DNA of 20,770 nucleotides from JALHSV01 sp964553535 (GTDB lineage: Bacteria > Nitrospirota > Thermodesulfovibrionia > Thermodesulfovibrionales > SM23-35): positions 1 to 20,770 of the forward strand of contig CAZKLK010000011.1 of NCBI GenBank assembly GCA_964553535.1. Direction: 5' to 3'. The notes beneath the pieces are model-generated. The model was not told the DNA's origin. It made no database searches and was given only the letters and a program-made list of their open reading frames with translations. Both the position numbers and the translations under genes were made by a program. How positions within the stretch are numbered: position 1 is the stretch's first letter; every line of letters begins with the position of its first letter. This document shows positions 1 to 5,804 of the stretch, piece by piece.

Positions 1-124
1 ATGTGGAATCCGGGGCACAGGCCATAGGATAGAGCCCGTCGGCGAACAGAGCTGCATTCTTTTTTTGAGGTTCCGACTTTTGCGGCACCATATCTTTTGA
101 TCTGTTGGATCGCGTTGCGGAGAA

Positions 125-1000
125 TTGCGAGACTCGTTGAACATGCATAGGGAGATGAATCCGCAGTATTTTCACTATTATCCGAACCGGATTTTTCAGT
201 GCAGCAGAACGCCTGCCGGTCTGTACGCCCGTCAGAAGTGGATGCAACAGAAAGATACTGATGCATGGCAATCCGACTTCGAGGAGACGGTCGATGACTT
301 GTTCTCAGGGCAGCAGCATAACGGCTCTTGGGGGGATTCTCTTTTGGGTACGATTCACAGGCTGTTCGGGCTGCATCTCACAGTCAGAAACCGGGATGAA
401 AGGATCGAAAAGGCTATGGAGTGGCTTTTTGAACAGCATGGAGACCGGAGAGGTTATGATGAACTGAAGCAGAATTCAGATATTGTCTATGCAAACGAGC
501 TGCGGAATCTCCCGTTTTCGCGGGGCTGTTATGATCATGTTCTGACGTGCTCAATTCTTTTTCTCGGATCTCTTTTCGGGTATCAGTCCGATGAACGTAT
601 CATCGGTGCATATGACATGCTTGAAGGATGTGCCCGCCGCATAAGGAAGAAGTGGTGCAACTGGTCGTGTTCGAACAATTTTTTTCGGGCCTGCATTGTC
701 CATCCTCAGTATAGGGATTGCGGCGCGGTCAGATTATTCGTCTCTGAACTACGAAAACTTCATAAGGTCGATGGTACATGGCCGCCACCCATTCCTTTCT
801 ACCAGACGGTAAATGCCCTTGGTCATCTCGACACAGAAGATGCAGAGCATATGCTGAGAAAGGCATTCCTCAAGCTGCGGGAGAGTCAGAACAGGGACGG
901 AACGTGGGGAAGATTTCAGAAAGAATGGCATACGTTTCTGATAGTTCATGCTGTCAGAAGGAAATCATCACTGCTGGAGAAGATGGAGGGTGCCCCATAA
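125..1000 (+). CDS. QW-repeat (squalene/hopene-cyclase-like) alpha-barrel protein
   Basis: A cytosolic protein of up to 291 residues with QW-type repeats of the terpene cyclase/prenyltransferase alpha-alpha barrel fold: QQHNGSW (63-69), KVDGTW (214-219) and QNRDGTW (255-261). A Cys/Trp cluster, KWCNWSC (176-182), sits between them. Full squalene-hopene cyclases have about 630 residues and a catalytic DXDD motif; neither is present, so this is a single-barrel relative whose reaction cannot be stated. The start is uncertain. The frame opens with TTG at 125, but ATG at 143 or 155 are alternatives, and AGGGAG lies immediately before 155, too close for a normal ribosome-binding site. The 3' end overlaps the convergent membrane-protein gene by 33 bp. 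A substrate-binding or scaffolding role, or a cyclase of a small terpenoid, are all possible. Family assignment is good; function is unknown. Confidence 0.75.
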   Translation: MRDSLNMHREMNPQYFHYYPNRIFQCSRTPAGLYARQKWMQQKDTDAWQSDFEETVDDLFSGQQHNGSWGDSLLGTIHRLFGLHLTVRNRDERIEKAMEWLFEQHGDRRGYDELKQNSDIVYANELRNLPFSRGCYDHVLTCSILFLGSLFGYQSDERIIGAYDMLEGCARRIRKKWCNWSCSNNFFRACIVHPQYRDCGAVRLFVSELRKLHKVDGTWPPPIPFYQTVNALGHLDTEDAEHMLRKAFLKLRESQNRDGTWGRFQKEWHTFLIVHAVRRKSSLLEKMEGAP

Positions 1001-1405
1001 GACGATACCGAAAATCACGTGGAGTATAAGCTGCTCAAACCAGGTATCGGGAGACAATCTCCTGCCGAGAAGACCGTGCCCAGCTATTGGTAGAGCCAGA
1101 AACAGCATCGAAATCCAGAGCATGAAAATGAATACCACAACCGACCAGTAGTATGTCGGTTCGACCTTCAGCAGGGTTGTCAGAACCGTATAAGCTATTC
1201 CGAAGGATACGCTGGTTGCCAGATGGATTGGAATACCGAACCGGACAGCACGTGGCTCATCGTAGTGCATTCCGAGCATCTTGATCGCAAATGACCCGTC
1301 GATGATAAGCAGGCTCGATTTGAATGCGCCGACTCTGAACCCTGTATGTGATATCAGCCCCATCAGGATACCTGCAGTTAGACCTGACAATATACCGTTC
1401 AACAT
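968..1405 (-). CDS. small polytopic membrane protein, unknown function
   Basis: A 145-residue inner-membrane protein that I do not recognise. Four hydrophobic segments are visible, at about residues 3-20, 60-82, 87-110 and 124-142, with short charged loops between (for example HYDEPRAVRFG at 47-57). No catalytic motif is evident. It begins 10 bp downstream of the TIGR01777-family epimerase gene on the same strand, so the two are probably cotranscribed. No Shine-Dalgarno sequence precedes its ATG, so it may rely on the upstream gene for translation. Its C-terminal coding region overlaps the QW-repeat gene tail to tail by 33 bp. The overlap and the continuous hydrophobic pattern argue that both frames are real, but which end is functionally constrained cannot be told from one sequence. 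Confidence 0.7.
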   Translation of the reverse strand: MLNGILSGLTAGILMGLISHTGFRVGAFKSSLLIIDGSFAIKMLGMHYDEPRAVRFGIPIHLATSVSFGIAYTVLTTLLKVEPTYYWSVVVFIFMLWISMLFLALPIAGHGLLGRRLSPDTWFEQLILHVIFGIVLWGTLHLLQQ

Positions 1406-1415
1406 GAACGCAGTA

Positions 1416-2318
1416 TTATGAGCCCAATACGGCTTTCAGGGCTTTCCCAATATCGGGATATTGAAAGTGAAATTGGATGTCGTTCAGCCTTGCAGGGATC
1501 ACTCTCTCGCTGTTCGTAAACTCATTGGCCAGGTCTTTCAGGAAAGGCCTTATGATGAAAACGGGGAACGGTATGACAACAGCCTTACGGTACTCGCGCA
1601 GAGAATCGAGCAAATGACGAAAGCGGACGGGATGAGGAGAACCAGCGTTCACAGGACCTGAAAGCCGCTGGTCGGAGACGGCTGCCTCGTAAATGCGGAT
1701 AAGGTCATCCATGTGAATCCAGGGGAACCAATTCTGTCCTGAATCGAACTGCAGTGCGATCCCGAACTGCATCGACTGCATGAGTTTCCCGATAAAACCG
1801 CCTTTGCTGTCGAGTACAGGCGCTGTTCTGAGTTGAACAGTACGCATTCCCAATGCCTCGGCACGACGCGCCTGTTCCTCCCATGCGACACACACTTCTG
1901 CGAGATACCCCCGACCGTGTGTCGCTGATTCATCAATTTCGGATTCCCCCTTGTCGCCGTAATAACCGACGGCGGATGCCGATATAAATGTTTTCGGTTT
2001 CTTATCGAGTGATGACATGAAATCGATCAACCCTTTATTGACGGTGACGCGGCTGTCCCAGATCGCCTTCATGTACTCTTTCGTCCAGAGGTGCAGGATA
2101 TCCTTTCCGCTCAAATTGATGACGGCCTCCGTATCAGAGAACCAGGCCTTTTCAAACAGCTTTGTATTGAGGAGGTCCACGACAAAAGACTGCAGTTTCG
2201 GCGAAGTTATCCTCGATGCATTCCGGTCAAGGATCACGACATCATATTCCTTGTCGAGGAGGAGGCGCGTCAGACGCTGTCCGATGAACCCTCCTCCTCC
2301 GCAAATAATGACTTTCAC
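1416..2318 (-). CDS. TIGR01777-family NAD(P)-binding epimerase
   Basis: A cytosolic extended short-chain dehydrogenase-like protein, 300 residues from the chosen start. The N-terminus KVIICGGGGFIGQRL carries the Rossmann GxxGxxG dinucleotide-binding loop, here GGGGFIG. The central region has SASAVGYYGD, the SxnYyG-type segment typical of the TIGR01777 group (YfcH/SulA-like), then WEEQARRAE, RTAPVLDSKGG and FPWIHMDDL, and the C-terminal VNAGSPHPV. The reaction in this group is not established. The open frame extends ten codons further upstream, but those residues (HHTTCYNGA) do not fit the family; GTG at 2318 gives the standard N-terminus. That GTG lies exactly 6 nt after a perfect TATAAT, so translation is probably leaderless. 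It is followed 10 bp later by the membrane-protein gene. Confidence 0.88.
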   Translation of the reverse strand: MKVIICGGGGFIGQRLTRLLLDKEYDVVILDRNASRITSPKLQSFVVDLLNTKLFEKAWFSDTEAVINLSGKDILHLWTKEYMKAIWDSRVTVNKGLIDFMSSLDKKPKTFISASAVGYYGDKGESEIDESATHGRGYLAEVCVAWEEQARRAEALGMRTVQLRTAPVLDSKGGFIGKLMQSMQFGIALQFDSGQNWFPWIHMDDLIRIYEAAVSDQRLSGPVNAGSPHPVRFRHLLDSLREYRKAVVIPFPVFIIRPFLKDLANEFTNSERVIPARLNDIQFHFQYPDIGKALKAVLGS

Positions 2319-2324
2319 GGCACC

Positions 2325-2333
2325 ATTATAGCA
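2325..2333 (-). promoter_or_regulatory. extended -10 promoter, leaderless start of the epimerase gene
   Basis: On the minus strand TGC-TATAAT (2333 down to 2325) is a consensus extended -10 element. It is followed by the six bases GGTGCC and then the GTG start at 2318. Transcription normally starts 6-8 nt after the -10, which places the RNA 5' end on or next to the start codon. There is no clear -35 box and no ribosome-binding site. Confidence 0.6.
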
Positions 2334-2415
2334 AGTGGTGTGGTGCAATGTCTGGTATTATTATGTTCGCCGTCGCACAGTCCGCCAGATTGCTGTTGCT
2401 AAGGAGGTTATAAAT

Positions 2416-2549
2416 ATGAAGACATTACTTATAAAATTCCTCCTGCCATCCCTAGTATATTGATAATGATTGGGAGTCCGATGATTGCGCATGGTTGTGT
2501 GGACCAAGCTGTTCAATGGCATAATTTTATTCAGTCCCTATGCATGTGA
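2416..2549 (+). pseudogene. frameshifted remnant of a small secreted protein
   Basis: A consensus Shine-Dalgarno sequence (TAAGGAGGT, 2399-2407) sits 8 nt before an ATG at 2416 that opens a signal-peptide-like start, MKTLLIKFLLPSLVY, and then stops at 2461. From about 2448 the next frame stays open to TGA at 2547 and continues the hydrophobic core (IPSILIMIGSPMIAHG), followed by a polar stretch, CVDQAVQWHNF. Joining the two frames near 2446-2450 gives a basic N-region, a hydrophobic core and an A-H-G-like cleavage region, as expected for an exported peptide of about 44 residues. The simplest reading is an indel in an old small gene. A 15-codon upstream peptide, or chance, cannot be excluded. 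The protein family is unknown. Confidence 0.4.
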
Positions 2550-2656
2550 ATTGGGGCACAGGATCTTTACCTGTATATTTCCGACGCGATCCGAACTCGG
2601 AATAGTTCTATGAAATAAGCCATAATATACAATCAATCGTGATGGAGGAACACAGT

Positions 2657-3055
2657 ATGAAATTACGCGAGTATCTTGAGCAAAAACAAGGGATCAGCAT
2701 TCTCTCTTCGGCTGATAAAGAGGGCAAGTGCACGACGGCGATCTATTCGAAGCCACGCATCATGGAGGATAATATTGTGGCATTCATCATGAGGGAGCGG
2801 TTGACGTATCACAATGTTCGGAACAACCCGCATGCCGCGTACATGTTCATCGAACAGAATCCGGGTTATCAGGGAATTCGCCTTTTCTTGACGAAAATCG
2901 GAGAGGACAATGATCCTGAACTCATCGCCAGGATGACTCGACGTAATTTGACCGCCGAGGAGGATAGGGAGAAGGGGCCGAAGCATCTTGTGGTATTCCG
3001 GGTCGATATGATTCTCCCCCTGATCGGGGCGGGAGAGTGTCATGTCTCCCTGTGA
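2657..3055 (+). CDS. pyridoxamine 5'-phosphate oxidase-like FMN-binding protein
   Basis: A cytosolic protein of 132 residues with the split-barrel flavin-binding pattern of the PNPOx-like superfamily: an N-terminal helix (MKLREYLEQKQ), a first strand pair (GISILSSADKEGKCTTAIYSKPRI), then IVAFIMRERLTYHNVRNNPHAAYMFIE, where the T-x-x-N-x-x-x-N-P-x-A block is typical of family members that bind FMN or F420 phosphates. The substrate is not predictable. The frame is open from a GTG at 2639, but ATG at 2657 is preferred because GGAGGA (2644-2649) lies 7 nt before it. It stands alone on the plus strand, downstream of the broken small gene and upstream of the transposable element. Confidence 0.8.
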   Translation: MKLREYLEQKQGISILSSADKEGKCTTAIYSKPRIMEDNIVAFIMRERLTYHNVRNNPHAAYMFIEQNPGYQGIRLFLTKIGEDNDPELIARMTRRNLTAEEDREKGPKHLVVFRVDMILPLIGAGECHVSL

Positions 3056-3186
3056 TGCGAGTGAGAATAGTTGTCTTGAATCTCTGGTGAGATGAACGTG
3101 CAATAGCGAAAAAAAGGGGGGGGAAATGATATGAAGGTCATCCTCAGTTTATGGTATGCTTTGTCTCATCTTTATAATCAGGTACA

Positions 3187-3211
3187 GGGTCAGACTTGTT
3201 TATTGCAAATT
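3187..3211 (+). repeat. left terminal inverted repeat of the Y1 element
   Basis: A 25-bp terminal repeat, identical as reverse complement to 4163-4187. Its TTGCAA (3203-3208) also serves as the likely -35 box of the transposase promoter. Confidence 0.88.
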
Positions 3212-3231
3212 GAGAGATAACATGTTATAGT
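3203..3231 (+). promoter_or_regulatory. transposase promoter with -35 inside the terminal repeat
   Basis: The -35 box TTGCAA (3203-3208) lies within the left terminal repeat. A 17-bp spacer leads to an extended -10, TGT-TATAGT (3223-3231). The transposase ATG follows 5 nt later at 3237, so the transcript should be leaderless or nearly so. No Shine-Dalgarno sequence is present. Confidence 0.6.
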
Positions 3232-3236
3232 CATGC

Positions 3237-4163
3237 ATGGCAAGAAAACCGAGGATAGAGTATGAAGGAGCGTTTTATCATGTCATAACCCGCGGGAATC
3301 AGCGTCAAAGAGTATTCAAAGGTGATAACGATTTTCAGAAATACATCAACCTGCTTGCTTTTTACAAGGAACGGTATAAATACTCACTATATGCATACGT
3401 ATTGATGAGTAATCATGTGCATCTTTTAATAGAGACACGGCAAATCCCTCTTTCGAAAATTCTTCAGGGTATAAACCAGAGTTACACGATGTATTTCAAC
3501 GGGAAATACAAAACTGTTGGGCATTTATTTCAGGGCAGGTACAAGGCGATACTCTGCGATAAGGATGCTTATTTACTTTCATTGATAAAATATATTCATC
3601 TGAATGCGGTAAGGGCAAAAATAGCGAAGGCAGCAGGGCAATACCGATGGAGCAGCCATCAAAGCTATGAAAAGAAGAAAAATAACGATTTTGTTGATAC
3701 AGACCAGGTATTGCGGATATTTTCAGAAGACAAATCACAGTCGAGGAAACTGTACAGGGCATACATAGATGACGGCATAGAAGTTAAGAAAGAAGACATA
3801 TACAAAACAGTCAGCCAGAGGATACTTGGGGAAGAGAAGTTTGTTGATAAAGTGATGGAGAAGATAGATGAGAGATTTGAAAACAAGAGAAAGCATCATA
3901 AATACAGTCTAAAGAAAATAGTGGAAACAATCGGAAAGATGAGAGGAATAACTCTTAAGCAGCTTAGAGAAAAAAGTAAGAACAGGGAGATATTGACAGT
4001 GAGGAAACTGGTAAGTCTTGCGGCAAGGGAATATGGTTATAAGGGCAAAGAAATAGCGTTCTATCTTCAAAAAGATCCATCAGTTATTACAAGATATTTT
4101 AAAGAGGGAGAAAAATTTAAAGCCGATATGGAACGTGATTTGACTATGCTAAAGGACAAATAA
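3237..4163 (+). CDS. Y1 (HUH) REP-associated-type transposase with C-terminal DnaA-like HTH
   Basis: A single-strand transposase of 308 residues. The N-terminus MARKPRIEYEGAFYHVITRGN is the standard start of the IS200/TnpA-REP group. SNHVHLLIE contains the HUH metal-binding pair (H-V-H). YIHLNAVRAKIAKAAGQYRWSS is the block carrying the catalytic tyrosine of RAYT enzymes. The enzyme is expected to nick and join single-stranded DNA at the element ends through a 5'-phosphotyrosine. The last 80 or so residues (VRKLVSLAAREYGYKGKEIAFYLQKDPSVITRYFK) resemble the DnaA domain IV helix-turn-helix seen in many long members of this group, and probably add sequence-specific DNA binding. Full length, no frameshift. 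The stop codon abuts the right terminal repeat. Confidence 0.92.
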   Translation: MARKPRIEYEGAFYHVITRGNQRQRVFKGDNDFQKYINLLAFYKERYKYSLYAYVLMSNHVHLLIETRQIPLSKILQGINQSYTMYFNGKYKTVGHLFQGRYKAILCDKDAYLLSLIKYIHLNAVRAKIAKAAGQYRWSSHQSYEKKKNNDFVDTDQVLRIFSEDKSQSRKLYRAYIDDGIEVKKEDIYKTVSQRILGEEKFVDKVMEKIDERFENKRKHHKYSLKKIVETIGKMRGITLKQLREKSKNREILTVRKLVSLAAREYGYKGKEIAFYLQKDPSVITRYFKEGEKFKADMERDLTMLKDK

Positions 4164-4187
4164 ATTTGCAATAAACAAGTCTGACCC
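4163..4187 (-). repeat. right terminal inverted repeat of the Y1 element
   Basis: Perfect reverse complement of 3187-3211. The first base is the last base of the transposase TAA. Confidence 0.88.
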
Positions 4188-4220
4188 CACAGTTTCTACG
4201 ACAGCAGAGGTCGGACATGT

Positions 4221-4250
4221 TTGACCGTATGCCGAAAAATCCTTTAAAAT
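4221..4250 (+). promoter_or_regulatory. tRNA-Leu promoter
   Basis: TTGACC (4221-4226, five of six bases match the -35 consensus), an 18-bp spacer and TAAAAT (4245-4250) lie directly before the tRNA. The mature 5' end is at 4258, 8 nt after the -10, so the primary transcript would carry a leader of only 0-3 nt. The -35 also forms the right arm of an imperfect 18-bp palindrome (4209-4226, GGTC...GACC around ACATGT). Confidence 0.5.
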
Positions 4251-4257
4251 CAATTAT

Positions 4258-4342
4258 GCGAGAGTGTCGAAACTGGCAGACGAGCTGGACTTAGGATCCA
4301 GTGGGTAACTCCGTGGGGGTTCAACTCCCCCCTCTCGCACCA
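4258..4342 (+). tRNA. tRNA-Leu(UAG), CCA encoded
   Basis: All arms can be drawn. The acceptor stem is GCGAGAG (4258-4264) paired with CTCTCGC (4332-4338), followed by A and an encoded CCA (4340-4342). The D stem is TCG/CGA. The anticodon stem is CTGGA (4285-4289) with TCCAG, around the loop CTTAGGA, so the anticodon is TAG (4292-4294) and decodes CUA/CUN leucine. The T arm is GGGGG-TTCAACT-CCCCC. A variable arm follows the anticodon stem, as expected for a class II tRNA, although it is at the short end for leucine. The mobile element ends 70 bp upstream and leaves the promoter intact. Confidence 0.95.
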
Positions 4343-4554
4343 CCTGAAACTGACAATTTCATCTCACCGCCTCAGTCCCGGTTGATGCCATATCTCCTCA
4401 ACTTGATGACAAATTTCCGCAAAAGGGGGACTTTCGTCATCCGGTACGCCTGTAATATCCAGTCTCATACTATAAATATCGCTGGCATAAATTGTGCAAG
4501 AATGAAGGAAATTTTATAGAAAGGATTTTTATCCCTTAACAGAAAAAAAGGATT

Positions 4555-4860
4555 ATGGATATTTCAGATAAAAAGGGGAGCGATAAATTGACGGAAGACC
4601 GGCGAAAAGACCACCGGAAGGATTTTGAATATATTGTCCTTGAATTTGTCCTGCACCCGGACACGGCTTATGAGATACATGTCGGGTATACGCTTAACCT
4701 GAGTGATGCAGGCATGTGCATTTACACGTCCGCAATTCTGCAAACCGGTCAGGAATTGATTTTAAAAAGCGATGAACCCCGCTTTTATAGAAAAGCGGCC
4801 GTTCGCTGGGTGGAACGGTATGATTCTTTTTTTTACAAGGTGGGGCTGGAATTTGTCTGA
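4555..4860 (+). CDS. single-domain PilZ protein (c-di-GMP receptor)
   Basis: A cytosolic protein of 101 residues made of one PilZ domain. The two c-di-GMP-binding signatures are present: RxxxR as R17-KDH-R21, and NLSDAGM (48-54) matching [D/N]-x-S-x-x-G. The rest fits the beta barrel (QTGQELILKSDEP, AAVRWVERY, YKVGLEFV). It probably changes conformation on binding cyclic di-GMP and acts on an unknown partner. The HD-GYP-like gene in the window is not adjacent, so no local pairing is implied. The ATG at 4555 has AAGGA only 2 nt away, a closer spacing than usual. It converges on the RNase H-like gene with a 7-bp gap. Confidence 0.88.
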   Translation: MDISDKKGSDKLTEDRRKDHRKDFEYIVLEFVLHPDTAYEIHVGYTLNLSDAGMCIYTSAILQTGQELILKSDEPRFYRKAAVRWVERYDSFFYKVGLEFV

Positions 4861-4867
4861 CGCGCGA

Positions 4868-5677
4868 TCATGCAGGCGCCGCGTGATTCCCCGGAGTTTT
4901 CAGTCGCCCGTTCAGGTATTCCTCTATGCCTGTCTGAAGGCGTAAACGCCGGTAAACTTTGCCGGCTATTGCATAAAGGTTAACGGTATCTTCTCTGTTG
5001 TACAGCTTGAGAAGGTTCAAGGCGTCGGCGCTGCCCTTTTGCGAATGTTCCCATAGTTTGACGGCGTCATATCCGTTCATGTCCTTAACCGCTTCATCTC
5101 TCGGTATGCCGAGGTCAGCTTCAAGTCGCTTCAATCCTCCCCGGAATCCGAGCTTCCTGATTCCATAGCATACGTCGAAATGCGGCATATTGAATTGCAG
5201 GCCGGGCAGCGCTCTCAGAAGGTAAGGGATATCGAAGCCGGCCCCGTAAAATGTGATGAGGTATTTGTGCCTCGAGATTTCTTTCATTACGCTTTCTGCC
5301 GTAAGGTTTTCATGCCGGACAAAGCACTTATAAGTGAACCCGTCGTATATGCCGATCAGGGTGACAACGCCCCCGCTGCCGGGCATAAATCCGTTTGTTT
5401 CTATATCAAGGCATGCCGACCCGCCTTTAAAAATATCATAGAGGCGCCAGTGTTCCCTTCTTTTTATTGAACGTGCGAAGTAAACAGCGTCCGCTTGATT
5501 GAGCGCGTTCAGTCCGGCCGCGATCTCTTCATCAAAAACGGCTTTCTTGCCGGCGCTTATGAAGTGTATATGCCGGGCATCGATAAAATCGGTCCAGTCG
5601 AGAATTCCCGAACTCCAGAGTTTCCGTTCAAGTTTTTCCCCGATCCCGTTCAGAACGCTGAATGTATTTCTTATCAT
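4868..5677 (-). CDS. RNase H-like (DEDDy, YprB-type) exonuclease
   Basis: A cytosolic 269-residue protein with an N-terminal helix-hairpin-helix-like segment (VLNGIGEKLERKLWSSGI, 8-25) and a ribonuclease H-like domain (about 87-245). The acidic residues of the DEDDy exonuclease group are visible: CLDIETNG gives D91 and E93, FYGAGFDIPYL gives D149, and YNRED gives Y226 with D230 in the Y-x3-D arrangement. Proteins of this group are predicted 3'-5' exonucleases with an unproven role in nucleic-acid processing. The start at 5677 keeps the N-terminal block common to the group; no ribosome-binding site stands out. It is transcribed divergently from the ketosynthase gene and converges on pilZ. Confidence 0.85.
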   Translation of the reverse strand: MIRNTFSVLNGIGEKLERKLWSSGILDWTDFIDARHIHFISAGKKAVFDEEIAAGLNALNQADAVYFARSIKRREHWRLYDIFKGGSACLDIETNGFMPGSGGVVTLIGIYDGFTYKCFVRHENLTAESVMKEISRHKYLITFYGAGFDIPYLLRALPGLQFNMPHFDVCYGIRKLGFRGGLKRLEADLGIPRDEAVKDMNGYDAVKLWEHSQKGSADALNLLKLYNREDTVNLYAIAGKVYRRLRLQTGIEEYLNGRLKTPGNHAAPA

Positions 5678-5786
5678 GACATTTCATTCCAGCCGAGACT
5701 CAAAATAAAATGCTGACGCCGGATTCAGTTCATGATAGCATTGTGCCGGCGCTTATGGCAATGAAACAGGCCGCAGCCGTTTATTG

Positions 5787-5798
5787 TGCTATTATAAC
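5787..5798 (+). promoter_or_regulatory. extended -10 promoter, leaderless start of the ketosynthase gene
   Basis: TGC-TATTAT (5787-5795) overlaps TATAAC (5793-5798). The start ATG at 5805 follows TATAAC by exactly 6 nt (9 nt after TATTAT). There is no Shine-Dalgarno sequence, and the expected RNA 5' end falls at or within a few bases of the ATG. Confidence 0.5.
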
Positions 5799-5804
5799 TT
5801 CATT

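Larger units (their letters stand above)
3187..4187. mobile_element. 1,001-bp Y1/HUH (RAYT-like) transposable element
   Basis: A perfect 25-bp inverted repeat (3187-3211 and 4163-4187) exactly brackets one transposase gene. The left copy begins GGGTCAGACTTGTTTATTGC, and the right copy is its reverse complement and ends in CTGACCC. The transposase stop codon shares its last base with the right repeat, so the element carries no cargo. No target-site duplication is visible, as expected for single-strand Y1 transposition. The coding region is clearly more AT-rich than its neighbours, consistent with recent acquisition. The element ends 70 bp upstream of a tRNA-Leu gene. Both ends and the gene look intact, so mobility is plausible. 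Confidence 0.85.

Noticed and set aside
1..124. Possible gene end or terminator before the QW-repeat gene (T-run at 60-66)
   Set aside because: No open frame or convincing stem before the T-run; too close to the window edge to judge.
3131..3220. 29-codon ORF running from unique DNA into the left terminal repeat (MKVILSLWYALSHLYNQ...), possibly a gene cut by the element
   Set aside because: Short, only a weak G-run as ribosome-binding site, and no continuation recognised beyond the right repeat.
4301..4519. 72-codon open frame starting within the tRNA
   Set aside because: It begins in the tRNA anticodon arm, has no ribosome-binding site and a composition unlike a protein. The stretch 4343-4554 shows nothing else I can support.
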